64,000 nucleotides of DNA. Origin: CAYFPX01 sp964519895. Lineage in GTDB: Bacteria; Myxococcota_A; UBA796; CAJQPC01. The stretch lies in contig CAZFLE010000021.1 of NCBI GenBank assembly GCA_964519895.1, positions 15,004-79,003 of the forward strand, given 5' to 3'. Made by a program: the position numbers and the translations under genes. Shown in pieces: positions 32,639 through 42,006 of the stretch; position 1 is the first letter of the stretch; every line of letters begins with the position of its first letter. The notes beneath the pieces are model-generated. The model saw only the letters and a list, made by a program, of their open reading frames with translations, made no database searches and was not told the DNA's origin.

Positions 32639-35383
32639 GTGGCAACCAAGGGCACAGGCGCCAAGAAAAAGTCCACTGGATCCGCTCGTGGTGGGAAGCG
32701 ACGCGCTTCGCCCGGCACCGCCAGCGGAAGATCCTCCGCGCCGCAGGCCGCGGCCACCGAGCCCGGCCTGACGCCGGAGAACCGCCGCGCCCTGGCCTAT
32801 CTGGCGGGACTCGGAGCCTGCGGCTTCACGCTGCTGGCCCTGATGTCCTACTCCCCGACGGACCCCGCCTTCACCCACCGATCGACGTCGTTCGAGGTGG
32901 CCAACTGGTGCGGTCGCTGGGGTGCCAACATCTCGGATGTGCTCTTCCAGCTGCTGGGGCACGCGGCCTGGGCCGTGGCGCCATTTGCCGCCTGGCTCTG
33001 GCTGCGCTTCGCCCGCCGAGACGCAGGGTCCTCCCTGCGGCTCGCCATGGGGCTGGTGGGGACCTGGTGGTTCGCCTCCTTCGTGGCGTTGTTGTTCGCC
33101 AGCGAAGGCGCGACCTATGACGCCTACCCGCCGGGGGGTGCGCTGGGCGGCGTGACCGCAGGATGGCTGCTGGGCCAGGTCGGCACGGTGGGCTCCTATG
33201 TGATCGTGACCCTGGCGTTGGTGACCACCGCCACCGTCGCCTTGGGCATCGACTGGGAGGCGCTCGCCGAGCGCGGCGTGGCGTCGGTCGAGGTCGGCAC
33301 GCCCCGTCTGGGCGCTCTGCTGGCTGGGGGCGTCCGCCAGACCGCCAGCCGTCTGGTCGCTGCTCTGAGCGGACTCGGCGCCCGCTTGCGGGCCTGGATG
33401 GCGCGGCCCCGGCGCTGGGAGCGCTTCGACGACTACGCCGAGCCGGGGCTGGACTTCACCGACGAGGTGCCCAGCCTGGACGAGGACCCGCCCCTGCGCC
33501 GGGCCGAGCCGGCCTTCCGGCCAGAGCCCAAGGTCGTGTTCGAGGGCCCCGCCCACACCGAGCTGGCCTACGACTTCTCCGAGGAGCGCCTGGCCGCCGC
33601 GGTGCCCACCGCGGCAAGCGCCGTCGCATTGGTCGAGGTCGAGCCGGACACCGGCTACGACGTGCCGCCGGTCTCGGTGGTCGAGACCCCCCCGCCCGTG
33701 CCGCCGCAGTCGGTCGGTCCCCGTACCACCGTTCACACGCCGGTCGACCAGCTCGACCCCTTCGACGCGCCGGAGCCCTCTGGCCTGCATCGGGCTGTTC
33801 CGGCGCCGCCGGTCGCCGGGCCGATGGTGGAGATCACGCCCGGGCGACTGGAGAGCGGCACGAACGGCCGCGACGATCTGGTCGTCCGCCAGGCGGCGCC
33901 CGAGGAGGTCTTCGAGCTGCCCACGCTGGGGCTGCTGGACCGCCACCAGAAGCTCGCCGGCCACCTGGACGAAGGCGAGCTCAAGGGCATGGCCGCGACC
34001 CTGCAGCAGAAGCTGGCGGACTTCGGCATCAAGGGCGAAGTCACCGCGATCCGCCCCGGGCCTGTCATCACCATCTTCGAGTACCTGCCCGCTCCCGGCG
34101 TCAAGGTCGCCAGCATCGTGCGGCTCACCGACGACATCACCATGGCCATGAAGGCGATCCGGGTGCGCATCGTGGCGCCCATTCCGGGCAAGGGCGTCGT
34201 GGGCATCGAGATCCCAAACGACAACCGCCAGACCGTCTGGCTGCGGGACATGCTTGCCTCCCGCGAATTCCGCGAGGGGCGCTTCGATCTGCCGATGGCT
34301 CTGGGCAAGACGGTCGAGGGTCTGCCCTACGTGGCCGACCTGGCCAAGATGCCCCACTGCCTGGTCGGTGGCACCACGGGCTCGGGCAAGAGCGTCGGCA
34401 TCAACGCGATGCTCTGCAGCCTGCTGTTCACGCGTACGCCGGAAGAGCTGCGGCTGATCCTGATCGATCCCAAGATGCTCGAGTTCGAGCCCTACGAGGA
34501 CATCCCACACCTGCTGCACCCGGTCGTGACCGAGCCCAAGCTGGCGGCCGCAGCACTCAAGTGGGCCTGCAAGGAGATGGACGAGCGCTACCGGCTGCTG
34601 GCCCGGTGGGGCACGCGCAACATCTCCTCCTACAACAAGAAGGTCACCCGGGAGCTGGACGACTGGACCCCCCAGAAGGCCCGCAAGTTCGCGCCGCGGG
34701 GTTGGCCGGTCGACCAGGCTCCGCCACCGCCCCGCAAGATGCCGTGGATCGTGGTCGTGATCGACGAGCTGGCCGACCTGATGATGGTGGCCGCAAAGGA
34801 CGTGGAGGCGAGCATCGTGCGGCTGGCCCAGAAGGCCCGGGCCTGCGGCATCCACCTGATCGTGGCGACCCAGAGGCCGTCGGTCGACGTCATCACCGGG
34901 CTCATCAAGGCCAACATGCCTTCGCGCATCGCCTTCCAGGTCCGCTCCAAGACCGACGGGCGCACCATCCTGGACCAGAACGGGGCCGAGACCCTGCTGG
35001 GCAAGGGCGACATGCTGTACCTGCCCCCCGGCGTCTCGGCCCTCGCACGGCTGCACGGGCCCTTCGTGGCCGATGAAGAGGTCGGCCGGGTGGCCGACTT
35101 CCTGAAAGACCAGGCCGACCCGCTGTACGAGGCGGAGATCCGCGTGGACGACGAGTCGGTGGAGTCCATCGATCCCGACGAGTACGACGAGGTCTATGAC
35201 CTGGCCGTGGCCCTGGTCACGGACAAGGGCAAGGCGTCCACGTCGATGATCCAGAGGCACCTCAAGATCGGCTACAACCGGGCAGCCCGCATCATGGACG
35301 TCATGGAGCGGGATGGCGTCGTGGGGCCGGCGGACGGTGCTCGGCCACGGGAAGTGCTGGCCCAGGCCCACCCCAGCGCCTGA
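32639..35383 (+). CDS. ftsK: DNA translocase FtsK
   Basis: A 914-residue septal DNA pump that clears and sorts chromosome ends during division. The GTG at 32639 has GGAG eight bases upstream. A basic N-terminus (1-45) precedes four or five transmembrane helices (about 50-200), then a Pro/Glu-rich linker (about 250-410). The motor has the alpha/beta module (FGIKGEVTAIRPGPVIT), Walker A GGTTGSGKSVG near 576-586, Walker B VVIDELADLMM and the ATQRPSVDVITG segment. The C-terminal gamma winged helix (TSMIQRHLKIGYNRAARIMD) is intact, so recognition of polar KOPS-like sequences is likely. lolA and rimO follow, with a promoter between. Confidence 0.96.
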   Translation: MATKGTGAKKKSTGSARGGKRRASPGTASGRSSAPQAAATEPGLTPENRRALAYLAGLGACGFTLLALMSYSPTDPAFTHRSTSFEVANWCGRWGANISDVLFQLLGHAAWAVAPFAAWLWLRFARRDAGSSLRLAMGLVGTWWFASFVALLFASEGATYDAYPPGGALGGVTAGWLLGQVGTVGSYVIVTLALVTTATVALGIDWEALAERGVASVEVGTPRLGALLAGGVRQTASRLVAALSGLGARLRAWMARPRRWERFDDYAEPGLDFTDEVPSLDEDPPLRRAEPAFRPEPKVVFEGPAHTELAYDFSEERLAAAVPTAASAVALVEVEPDTGYDVPPVSVVETPPPVPPQSVGPRTTVHTPVDQLDPFDAPEPSGLHRAVPAPPVAGPMVEITPGRLESGTNGRDDLVVRQAAPEEVFELPTLGLLDRHQKLAGHLDEGELKGMAATLQQKLADFGIKGEVTAIRPGPVITIFEYLPAPGVKVASIVRLTDDITMAMKAIRVRIVAPIPGKGVVGIEIPNDNRQTVWLRDMLASREFREGRFDLPMALGKTVEGLPYVADLAKMPHCLVGGTTGSGKSVGINAMLCSLLFTRTPEELRLILIDPKMLEFEPYEDIPHLLHPVVTEPKLAAAALKWACKEMDERYRLLARWGTRNISSYNKKVTRELDDWTPQKARKFAPRGWPVDQAPPPPRKMPWIVVVIDELADLMMVAAKDVEASIVRLAQKARACGIHLIVATQRPSVDVITGLIKANMPSRIAFQVRSKTDGRTILDQNGAETLLGKGDMLYLPPGVSALARLHGPFVADEEVGRVADFLKDQADPLYEAEIRVDDESVESIDPDEYDEVYDLAVALVTDKGKASTSMIQRHLKIGYNRAARIMDVMERDGVVGPADGARPREVLAQAHPSA

Positions 35384-35473
35384 GCCGACCGCCCGGTCAG
35401 TCAAGGCCTTGTCACCGGTTGTCACCGGGTCGAACATCGCCGGTCGGCCAACGTCCCAGCCTGGGTCAGACGG

Positions 35474-35502
35474 TTGCCGCAAGGGCTTCCACGCACTAAA
35501 AA
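35474..35502 (+). promoter_or_regulatory. Probable promoter of lolA-rimO
   Basis: TTGCCG (35474-35479) and TAAAAA (35497-35502) are 17 bases apart, upstream of the TTG start of lolA at 35530. GGGAGGA just before the TTG is a strong ribosome site. Upstream, TTGTCACCGG occurs twice in tandem at 35409-35428, a possible activator or repressor site. Confidence 0.45.
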
Positions 35503-35529
35503 TGGCCATTCAGCGTCCGGGAGGACGGG

Positions 35530-36240
35530 TTGCACGGATTGTTGAAGCGTCGACTCCTGCGAGGCCTGGCGTTGTTCGTGGGCCTGATCTCGACAGCGGC
35601 CCTGGCCCAAGACCCCCCCAAGGCGCCCGCAGACCTGATCCCGACCGACGCCAGCCCAGAGGTGGTCCAGGTCGTGGAGGGGGTGGAGGCCACCTACAAG
35701 GACGTCCTGGCCCTGCAGGCCCAGTTCGAACAGACCGTGACCGCGGCGGGCCAGACCCGCGTAGACGAGGGCACGGTGCTGCTCAGCCGGCCCCGCAAGA
35801 TGCGCTGGGACTTCACGGGACCCAACGGCTCCCTGTTCGTGACCGACGGCAGCTACATGTGGGTCTACACCCCGTCCCTCAAGCAGGCCATCAAGTACGC
35901 CGACCTGGGCCAGGCCGCGAGCAGCGTGGCGCCCATCGAGCTCTCCGACCTGGGCAGCCTGCGAGACAAGTTCACGGTCGTCCTGGCACCCGAGAACGGC
36001 CGCAAGTCCAACTTCGTGCTCATCCTGACCCCGCGCGAGACCGGCAAGTACCCCTTCAAGTCGGTGAAGCTCGAGCTGACCAGCAAGTACGTGCTGCAGT
36101 CCATCTCGGTGACCGACATCCTGGACAACCTGACCGTGCTGAACTTCTCCAAGGTCAAGTTCAACCCAGACGTGCCCGACGACATCTTCTCGTTCTCGCC
36201 CCCGGCCGACGTCGAAGTCATCGAGGCCGGCGCGCTCTGA
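35530..36240 (+). CDS. lolA: LolA-like outer-membrane lipoprotein carrier
   Basis: A 236-residue periplasmic chaperone expected to carry lipoproteins from the LolCDE exporter to the outer membrane. The TTG start at 35530 follows GGGAGGA. A signal peptide ends at ALAQD. The LolA fold is visible in LQAQFEQTVTAAG, SRPRKMRWDFTGPNGSLFVTDGSYMWVYTP, and DILDNLTVLNFSKVKFNPDVPDDIFSFSPP, the usual conserved segments. It lies between ftsK and rimO, a common neighbour pair (ftsK-lolA) in Gram-negatives. The window holds many lipoproteins that would need such a carrier. Confidence 0.92.
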   Translation: MHGLLKRRLLRGLALFVGLISTAALAQDPPKAPADLIPTDASPEVVQVVEGVEATYKDVLALQAQFEQTVTAAGQTRVDEGTVLLSRPRKMRWDFTGPNGSLFVTDGSYMWVYTPSLKQAIKYADLGQAASSVAPIELSDLGSLRDKFTVVLAPENGRKSNFVLILTPRETGKYPFKSVKLELTSKYVLQSISVTDILDNLTVLNFSKVKFNPDVPDDIFSFSPPADVEVIEAGAL

Positions 36241-36254
36241 GCGCGCCGCAACCC

Positions 36255-37607
36255 GTGTCCACCGCCTCCCAGAAGGTCCACCTGGTCTCGCTGGGCTGCC
36301 CGAAGAACCGGGTCGACAGCGAGGTGATGGTCGGCCAATTGATGGACGCGAGCCGCTACGACCTGGTCGACGACCCAGACGGCGCCGACGTGATCATCGT
36401 GAACACCTGCTCGTTCATCCAGCCGGCGACCGAGGAGTCGATCGAGACCGTGCTGGAGATGGCGAAGTTCAAGGAGAGCGGCAGCTGCAGCAAGCTGGTG
36501 GTCACCGGCTGCATGGTCCAGCGCTACGGCAGCAGCCTCGAGGGCGAGCTGCCAGAGGTCGACCACTTCCTGGGCACCGGGGAGTACCACCGGATCGACG
36601 AGGTCCTGAGTGCCCGCGCCGGCTCCGCCCCGCGCTCCTACGTGGACACCCCCCTGTACCTGCACGACGAGACCACGCCGCGGGTGCACTCCTGGGCCCG
36701 GCACAGCGCCTACTTGAAGATCTCCGAAGGCTGCAACCACCGCTGCGCCTTCTGCATCATCCCGACCCTGCGCGGCCGCCTCCGGTCGAGAACCATCGAG
36801 TCGCTGGTGACCGAGGCCGCCGGCATGGTCCAGCAGGGGGTGCGCGAGGTCAACCTCATCTCCCAGGACTCCACGGCCTACGGGCGTGACCTGTACGGCC
36901 GACCGCGGCTCGCGGAGCTGCTCCAGGCCCTGGCCCGGGTGGATGGGCTGGACTGGCTCCGAGTCCACTATGCGTACCCCATCGGGCTGCCCGATGCGCT
37001 GCTGGACACCCTCGCCACAGAGCCCAAGGTCGTGCCCTACCTGGACATCCCGCTACAGCACGCCAGCGGCTCGATGCTCAAGTCCATGCGCCGAGGTGTC
37101 ACCCGCGCCGGCCAGGACCGCATCCTCCAGCGCATTCGCGACCGGGTCCCGGACCTGGCCCTGCGCACCACGTTCATCGTAGGCTTCCCCGGCGAGACCG
37201 AAGCCGACTTCCGGGAGCTCGAGGACTTCGTGCGCACCTGGCGGTTCAGCCGTGTGGGCGTGTTCACCTACTTTCAGGAGGACGGCACCGACGCGGCGAC
37301 CCTGGGCGACCAGGTGCCCGACGAGGTCAAGGAAGAGCGCCAGGCCCGGCTGATGGCGCTCCAGGCTGAGATCTCCCTGGAGCACCACGAGGCGCTGGTC
37401 GGTCAGACCGTCGACGTCATGATGGACGGGGTGTCCGACGAGCACGAATCCCTGTTGGTCGCCCGGCTGCCGACCCAAGCCCCGGACGTCGACGGCCAGG
37501 TCTTCGTGACCCGCGCGCCCGGTGGCATCAAGGCGGGGGACGTGGTGCCCTGCAAGATCGTCCAGGCATCCCCCTATGATCTGGTGGGGGAGCTGGTCAC
37601 CGCGTAG
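36255..37607 (+). CDS. rimO: Ribosomal protein S12 methylthiotransferase RimO
   Basis: A radical-SAM enzyme that methylthiolates an aspartate of ribosomal protein S12. From the GTG at 36255 it has 450 residues, normal for RimO. The N-terminal UPF0004 domain starts LVSLGCPKNRVDSEVM, diagnostic of RimO rather than MiaB, and supplies three Cys for one 4Fe-4S cluster (Cys15, NTCSF, VTGCM). The radical-SAM motif CNHRCAFC is at 160-167, with RLRSRTIESLVTEA following, and a C-terminal TRAM domain (VDVMMDGVSDEHESLLVAR). It lies 14 bases after lolA. Its end overlaps the convergent yibQ gene by 11 bases. Confidence 0.95.
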   Translation: MSTASQKVHLVSLGCPKNRVDSEVMVGQLMDASRYDLVDDPDGADVIIVNTCSFIQPATEESIETVLEMAKFKESGSCSKLVVTGCMVQRYGSSLEGELPEVDHFLGTGEYHRIDEVLSARAGSAPRSYVDTPLYLHDETTPRVHSWARHSAYLKISEGCNHRCAFCIIPTLRGRLRSRTIESLVTEAAGMVQQGVREVNLISQDSTAYGRDLYGRPRLAELLQALARVDGLDWLRVHYAYPIGLPDALLDTLATEPKVVPYLDIPLQHASGSMLKSMRRGVTRAGQDRILQRIRDRVPDLALRTTFIVGFPGETEADFRELEDFVRTWRFSRVGVFTYFQEDGTDAATLGDQVPDEVKEERQARLMALQAEISLEHHEALVGQTVDVMMDGVSDEHESLLVARLPTQAPDVDGQVFVTRAPGGIKAGDVVPCKIVQASPYDLVGELVTA

Positions 37608-38649
37608 GGCCCAGGGCCGCCACCTCGCTCAGGAACACCGGCCGCAGATCCCGCGGGTCGGCCGCGTTCATCCACGCGACCACCTGGGCGGCGTTGCCCG
37701 CAGAGACATCGACCACCAGGATGACGCGACCGAGCTTGCGGGCCACGTGGTGGGCACGGTTCAGACTGGCGCGCAGGTCTCCGCTCAGGTCGTCGTCCCG
37801 GCGCAGCAGGGGCACACCCCGCTCCCTCGCGGCCCGGAGCGCCGTGCCCTCGGCGGTGCCCGTGGCGTCGAGGAGCACCATCGAGCGCGAGAGCAGCAGG
37901 TCCGGTGCCAGAGCCTGGGGGGGCGTGCGCAACACCACCCCGGTCGCCCCGGGGACCGCCATGAGCGCTTCGGCCGCCTGGGCGTTGGTCGTCACGCCTG
38001 CTGGGAGCTCGACCAGGACCTCCTTGTGGTTCCGCGTGGCGTCTCGGGCCATGCGCAGGGCGAAGGGGCTGAACGGCACCAGGCCCACCGACAGTGGCAC
38101 GTCGGCTTGGAGCACGGCCTGGTCCTGCCGGGCGTCCTGGCCCAGGCCCAACACCACCACCGCCACCAGAGCGGGGGCCTCGCCCCGGGAGCGCTTCGAG
38201 AGTTCCTCGAGCGTCGGCACCAGGATCAGGCGGTGGACCAGGCGCTTGCCGGCGTAGATGCGCACATCGACCTCGAGGTCGTCTCGGGCGGTGACGTAGA
38301 CGTCGGCGCCGGGTACGGCTTCGCGAGCCAGCCCCTGGAGCCGCGCCGCCAGGGCGTCCGGGGCCACCCCGGGCTCCAGCTGGTAGCGCGTCGCGTGGGA
38401 CATCCAGGTCCCCGCGGGGTCCAGGCGCTCCTCGGCCGAGGACTCCAGCAGTTGGGCCTCCTTGAGCACGGCGGGCAAGAGAGAGGTCTCCAGGACCTCC
38501 TGGAGCAGGGCGGGCTGCAGGGTGACGGGGGACTCGGTGGTCGGGCCGCCTTCGATCCACCGCTCCGCCAGGCACTGGGTGCTGTTGCCCACGCCCAGCA
38601 CGAGCAGGGCCCCCGCGATCAGGACCAGCAGGGCGCGGCGCACGCTCAA
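37597..38649 (-). CDS. Divergent polysaccharide deacetylase family protein (YibQ-like)
   Basis: A 350-residue exported protein, starting with TTG at 38649 inside the ctpA stop (TTGA). A signal anchor (ALLVLIAGALLVLGVG) is followed by a helical region and the YibQ-type domain: VPLSVGLVPFSPFALRMARDA, HKEVLVELPAGV and GVVLRTPP correspond to the divergent deacetylase (DUF610) fold. YibQ genes sit next to envC in many proteobacteria, as here, and are thought to act on murein, though the activity is not proven. It is the last gene of the murI-ftsEX-envC-ctpA unit. Confidence 0.8.
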   Translation of the reverse strand: MSVRRALLVLIAGALLVLGVGNSTQCLAERWIEGGPTTESPVTLQPALLQEVLETSLLPAVLKEAQLLESSAEERLDPAGTWMSHATRYQLEPGVAPDALAARLQGLAREAVPGADVYVTARDDLEVDVRIYAGKRLVHRLILVPTLEELSKRSRGEAPALVAVVVLGLGQDARQDQAVLQADVPLSVGLVPFSPFALRMARDATRNHKEVLVELPAGVTTNAQAAEALMAVPGATGVVLRTPPQALAPDLLLSRSMVLLDATGTAEGTALRAARERGVPLLRRDDDLSGDLRASLNRAHHVARKLGRVILVVDVSAGNAAQVVAWMNAADPRDLRPVFLSEVAALGPTR

Positions 38650-39974
38650 TCCCGGGGAGAGCGGGCGAGGGTCAGGGCCTTGCGCAGCTGCAGGTCGTCG
38701 ACCGCCCGGTCGGCGGCGGGACCGGAGAAGCGCGGGGGGCCTCGGTCCTGGCCCGTGGCGGGCTCCAGGGACGCCACCAGGGCCAGCAGTTCCTCGCGCT
38801 GGGCCTCGTCGACCCCGTCGAGTCCCTGGAGCTGCCGCTGGAGACGCTCGGCGGGGGACTGCCGAGGGCCGGCGCGGCTCTGGACGACGTCGGGCGCGAT
38901 GCCGCCGTCGGTCTCGATGGACCGGCCGGAGGGCAGGTGGTAGCGGGCCACTGTCAGCCGCAGGGCGCTGCGGTCCTGGTACTCGAACACGGACTGGACG
39001 GAGCCCTTGCCATAGGTCGGCTGGCCCACGACCGTGGCCCTGCCCAGATCCTGGAGGGCGCCGGCGACGATCTCGCTGGCGCTGGCCGACGTGCCGTCCA
39101 CCAGCACCACGACCCTGCAGTCCAACAGGTCCGACGGCGCGGCGGTGGCCTGGTGGGCCTCGCTGGCGCCGGCACTGCGGCCCTGGGTGGTGACGATGGT
39201 GCCCTGGTCCACCAGCGCGTCCACGATCTCGACGGCCTCTTCCAGGAGGCCCCCGGGGTTGTCCCGCAGATCGATCACCAGTCCCGCCAGCTCGCCCTGG
39301 GCGCGCAGCCCCGAGAGCTCGGCGGTGAACTCGTCTCCGGCGTGGCGCCGGAACTGCTCGATCCGCACGTACCCCAGGCCCGGCTCGACCAGCTCGGCGG
39401 TGACCGCCGGGCTGTGCACCTCGTCGCGGATCACGGACAGGGTCAGCACCGTGGGATCGTCGCCGCGCAGCAGCCCCAGCGCGACGGGGTCGCCTCGTTG
39501 GCCGCGGACCCGGCTGACCGCGTCCCGGAAGGGCAGGCCGGTCACGTCTTCGCCGTCGACCTGGACCACCCGGTCTCCCACCTGCAGACCCGCCGCATCG
39601 GCCGGTCCACCGACCACCAGCTCGACCACCTCCATGCCGCCCTGGGGGTGGGGCTTCACCTCGACGCCGACGCCGCTATAGCCCCCCTCCGAGCCCCGCA
39701 GGAGCTCGGCATAGGCGTCGGGGTCCAGGTAGAGCGTGTGCTCGTCGAGGCTGTCTGCCAGCCCCTCCAGCGCCCGGTAGACGAGCGTCTCACTGTCCAC
39801 CGGCTCCACGTAGAACCGCTCCACCTGGCTCAGGGCCCGGGCAAAGGTGTCCAGGCTCGCGTAGGGGTCGCCCCCGGCCGCATAGGACGCGCCGACGGTG
39901 GCGGCGCCAGCGTACAGGCCGGTGCCAAAGACCGTCAGGGTGGCAGCAAAGGCGGAGAGGGTGCGGAATTTCAC
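38646..39974 (-). CDS. C-terminal processing protease (S41 family)
   Basis: A 442-residue periplasmic serine protease of the CtpA/Prc family. It has a signal sequence, a helical segment, a PDZ domain (GVGVEVKPHPQGGMEV to VDGEDVTGLPFRDAV) and the catalytic core with nucleophile Ser298 in GTSASASEI and general base Lys323 in PTYGKGSVQ, the Ser-Lys dyad 25 residues apart as in Tsp. It is located between envC and yibQ, an arrangement common in proteobacteria, where CtpA helps to turn over murein hydrolases. Its stop overlaps the yibQ start, and 26 bases separate it from envC. Confidence 0.94.
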   Translation of the reverse strand: MKFRTLSAFAATLTVFGTGLYAGAATVGASYAAGGDPYASLDTFARALSQVERFYVEPVDSETLVYRALEGLADSLDEHTLYLDPDAYAELLRGSEGGYSGVGVEVKPHPQGGMEVVELVVGGPADAAGLQVGDRVVQVDGEDVTGLPFRDAVSRVRGQRGDPVALGLLRGDDPTVLTLSVIRDEVHSPAVTAELVEPGLGYVRIEQFRRHAGDEFTAELSGLRAQGELAGLVIDLRDNPGGLLEEAVEIVDALVDQGTIVTTQGRSAGASEAHQATAAPSDLLDCRVVVLVDGTSASASEIVAGALQDLGRATVVGQPTYGKGSVQSVFEYQDRSALRLTVARYHLPSGRSIETDGGIAPDVVQSRAGPRQSPAERLQRQLQGLDGVDEAQREELLALVASLEPATGQDRGPPRFSGPAADRAVDDLQLRKALTLARSPRD

Positions 39975-40000
39975 ACTTGCATCCTATCGGCGGCCGCGGG

Positions 40001-41113
40001 TCAGGAGCTGCGCACGCAGCCGCGCTTGAGCCAGGACAGAGGGTTCTGCGAAGTGCCGTGGTACTTCACCTCGAAGTGCAGGCGCGGCCCCAGGGTGTCC
40101 GTCACCCCGGTCTCGCCGACCGGGCCCAGCACGTGGCCGGCCTGAACGCGGGTGCCGGGCTTGACCTGGATGCGGGCCAGGTGGGTGTAGATGGAGGTGT
40201 AGTTGCGCCCGTGGTCGACCACCACCGTGAAGCCGAAGCCGTTCACGTGTCGGGTGGTGGCCACGTACCCGTCGGCCACCACGCGGACCGGCATGCCAAA
40301 AGCGGCCTGGATGTCCAGGCCACCGTTCTTGGCGCGGGTTCCGGTGTTGGGGTCCGTGTAGGTCCCGAAGCCGCGCAACAGGGTCCCGGTGGTGGGGCAG
40401 GGCAGCTTGCCCTTCAGGGTGGCGAAGGGGGGCCCCGACGGCGTGGCCTGTTCGGGCGGTGTGTAGGCCGCGGTGCGGGCGGCCAGGGCCTGGCTCGACT
40501 GCTCGCGCTGGGCCAGGGCCTTCATGGCCAGGGATCGGCGGCCCCGGACCTGTTCCAACAGGGCGAGCTTGCGGGCGCGGGCGTCGCGCACCGTGCTCTC
40601 GCGCAGGCGGACCTCGGCCTGGAGCGCCCCCAGGGACGCCCGGTCGGACTCGACCCGGGCCAGTGCGGCCTCCTTGCGCTGGACCTGGTCCATGAACTTC
40701 CGGAAGCGGTTCCGGTCCGACTTGAGGATGGCCAGCAGGTAGCGGGTGCGCCGACGCAGGTCGGCTGGGTCGTCAGCGGAGAAGATGATGCGGGCGATGC
40801 CCCGGCGGTTCAGGCGGTACAGCGCCTTGCAGTGGTTGGCCACGATCTGGCGCAGCCGATCCATCGACGCCTGGGTCGCCGCGAGCTCGTCCTCGCTGGC
40901 CACCCGCTGCTGCTCGAGCTCGTCGCCCCGGCGGCGCAGCTCCGACAGGTCCTGTTCCACGCCAGCGAGCTCCTTGTCCAGATCGGCCAGCGAAGTCAGG
41001 ACCTGGCGCTCCTCCATGCGGGCCTTGGCCAGGGCCCGTGACGGGTCTTCCTCTTCCTGGGCGTGCAAGCCCGGGAGCAGCAGCAGCACGGCGAGGGCCA
41101 GGACCCGGATCAC
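40001..41113 (-). CDS. envC: EnvC-like murein hydrolase activator
   Basis: A 370-residue periplasmic protein with a signal peptide (VIRVLALAVLLLLPGLHAQ), an antiparallel coiled coil (about 25-225, for example LADLDKELAGVEQDLSELRRRG) and a C-terminal LytM domain. In the LytM domain the first zinc-ligand His is replaced in KNGGLDIQ and the terminal HxH reads RLHFEV, so the metal site is incomplete. That is how EnvC of E. coli behaves: it activates amidases rather than cutting murein itself. The GTG start overlaps the ftsX stop (GTGA), and FtsEX is the known conformational driver of EnvC, so the order confirms the role. Confidence 0.93.
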   Translation of the reverse strand: MIRVLALAVLLLLPGLHAQEEEDPSRALAKARMEERQVLTSLADLDKELAGVEQDLSELRRRGDELEQQRVASEDELAATQASMDRLRQIVANHCKALYRLNRRGIARIIFSADDPADLRRRTRYLLAILKSDRNRFRKFMDQVQRKEAALARVESDRASLGALQAEVRLRESTVRDARARKLALLEQVRGRRSLAMKALAQREQSSQALAARTAAYTPPEQATPSGPPFATLKGKLPCPTTGTLLRGFGTYTDPNTGTRAKNGGLDIQAAFGMPVRVVADGYVATTRHVNGFGFTVVVDHGRNYTSIYTHLARIQVKPGTRVQAGHVLGPVGETGVTDTLGPRLHFEVKYHGTSQNPLSWLKRGCVRSS

Positions 41114-42006
41114 GCCGCTGCCGTCCAGAAGCGCCGGACCGCGGTGAGACAGCCCAGGATGCCCAGGGCGACCCCGGCCAGCAGCAGGCCGAGCAGGTGC
41201 GCGGTGGGCAGAAACGCCAGGGTGCCCCCGCCGATGGTCAGCTGGAGGGTCTCCTGGAGGCGCAGGAGCAGGAAGTGGTGGAGCCCGTAGACCCCGGCGA
41301 TGGCCAGGCCGGCGCCCACGAGGCCCTGGACCGCACCCTCGATCAGGAAGGGCGTGGAGATGAAGCCCCAGGTGGCGCCCACCAGCTTCATGGTCTCGAG
41401 CTCCGGGCGCCGGGTGTAGACCACCAGGTGCATGGCGTTGGCGACCAGGAAGACCGACGCGGTCAGGATCAGCCCGCCCATCGCCACCCCCAGGGCCTGG
41501 AGCAGGCTCAGGAAGGTGTTGAAGCGCTGGACCCATTCCTGGCCGTAGTCGATGTCCTCGAAGTCCGGTCCCTTGAGCTGCTCGGCGAAGCCGCCGACCT
41601 GGGCTGGGCCCGTGAAGTCCTCGCGCAGAGTGATCTCCAGGGACGCCGGCAGCACCCCGTCCCCGAGCTCGCCCAGGATGTCCTGGACCTCGGGGACCTT
41701 GTCGGCCAGGTAGCTCCGGGCGGCTTCCTCGGAGATGTAGCGGACGTCGGTGACCTCGCTCAGGCGGGCGATGTCGTCCTTGATGGCGAAGCGCCGGTCC
41801 ACGGGCACGTCGCTGTAGAAGTAGGCCGACACGTGCACATCGCGCTCCCAGGAGCTGACCATGCCCTCCAGGTTCACGATGACGGTCAGGTAGACCCCGG
41901 CGAGCATCAGGGCCGCGGCGATGACGCCCGACGCCACCAGGTTCAAGGACAGGTTCTCCCAGAGGGAGCGCACGGCCCGGCGCAGCACGTGGGGCAGGGT
42001 GGTCAC
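41110..42006 (-). CDS. ftsX: Cell division protein FtsX
   Basis: A 298-residue membrane partner of the FtsE ATPase. It has four helices (about 22-44, 168-195, 218-240 and 262-288) and a large periplasmic domain between the first two (DVHVSAYFYSDVPVD, YISEEAARSYLADK), the part that contacts EnvC in other bacteria. The FtsX/permease signature NAMHLVVYTRRPELETMKLVGAT is clear. The GTG start at 42006 overlaps the ftsE stop and its own stop overlaps the envC start, both as GTGA, so FtsE, FtsX and EnvC should be made in fixed proportion. Confidence 0.95.
   Translation of the reverse strand: MTTLPHVLRRAVRSLWENLSLNLVASGVIAAALMLAGVYLTVIVNLEGMVSSWERDVHVSAYFYSDVPVDRRFAIKDDIARLSEVTDVRYISEEAARSYLADKVPEVQDILGELGDGVLPASLEITLREDFTGPAQVGGFAEQLKGPDFEDIDYGQEWVQRFNTFLSLLQALGVAMGGLILTASVFLVANAMHLVVYTRRPELETMKLVGATWGFISTPFLIEGAVQGLVGAGLAIAGVYGLHHFLLLRLQETLQLTIGGGTLAFLPTAHLLGLLLAGVALGILGCLTAVRRFWTAAA

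Noticed and set aside
35409..35428. Tandem TTGTCACCGG as the start of a CRISPR or larger repeat array.
   Set aside because: Only two adjacent copies without spacers; no further copies nearby.
38094..38294. Several long Arg/Pro/Gly/Ala-rich frames on both strands throughout the window, for example 29314-30492, 17307-19076 and 50132-51112.
   Set aside because: They lie inside clear genes in another frame and have the composition expected from high-GC third positions; no family pattern was found in them.
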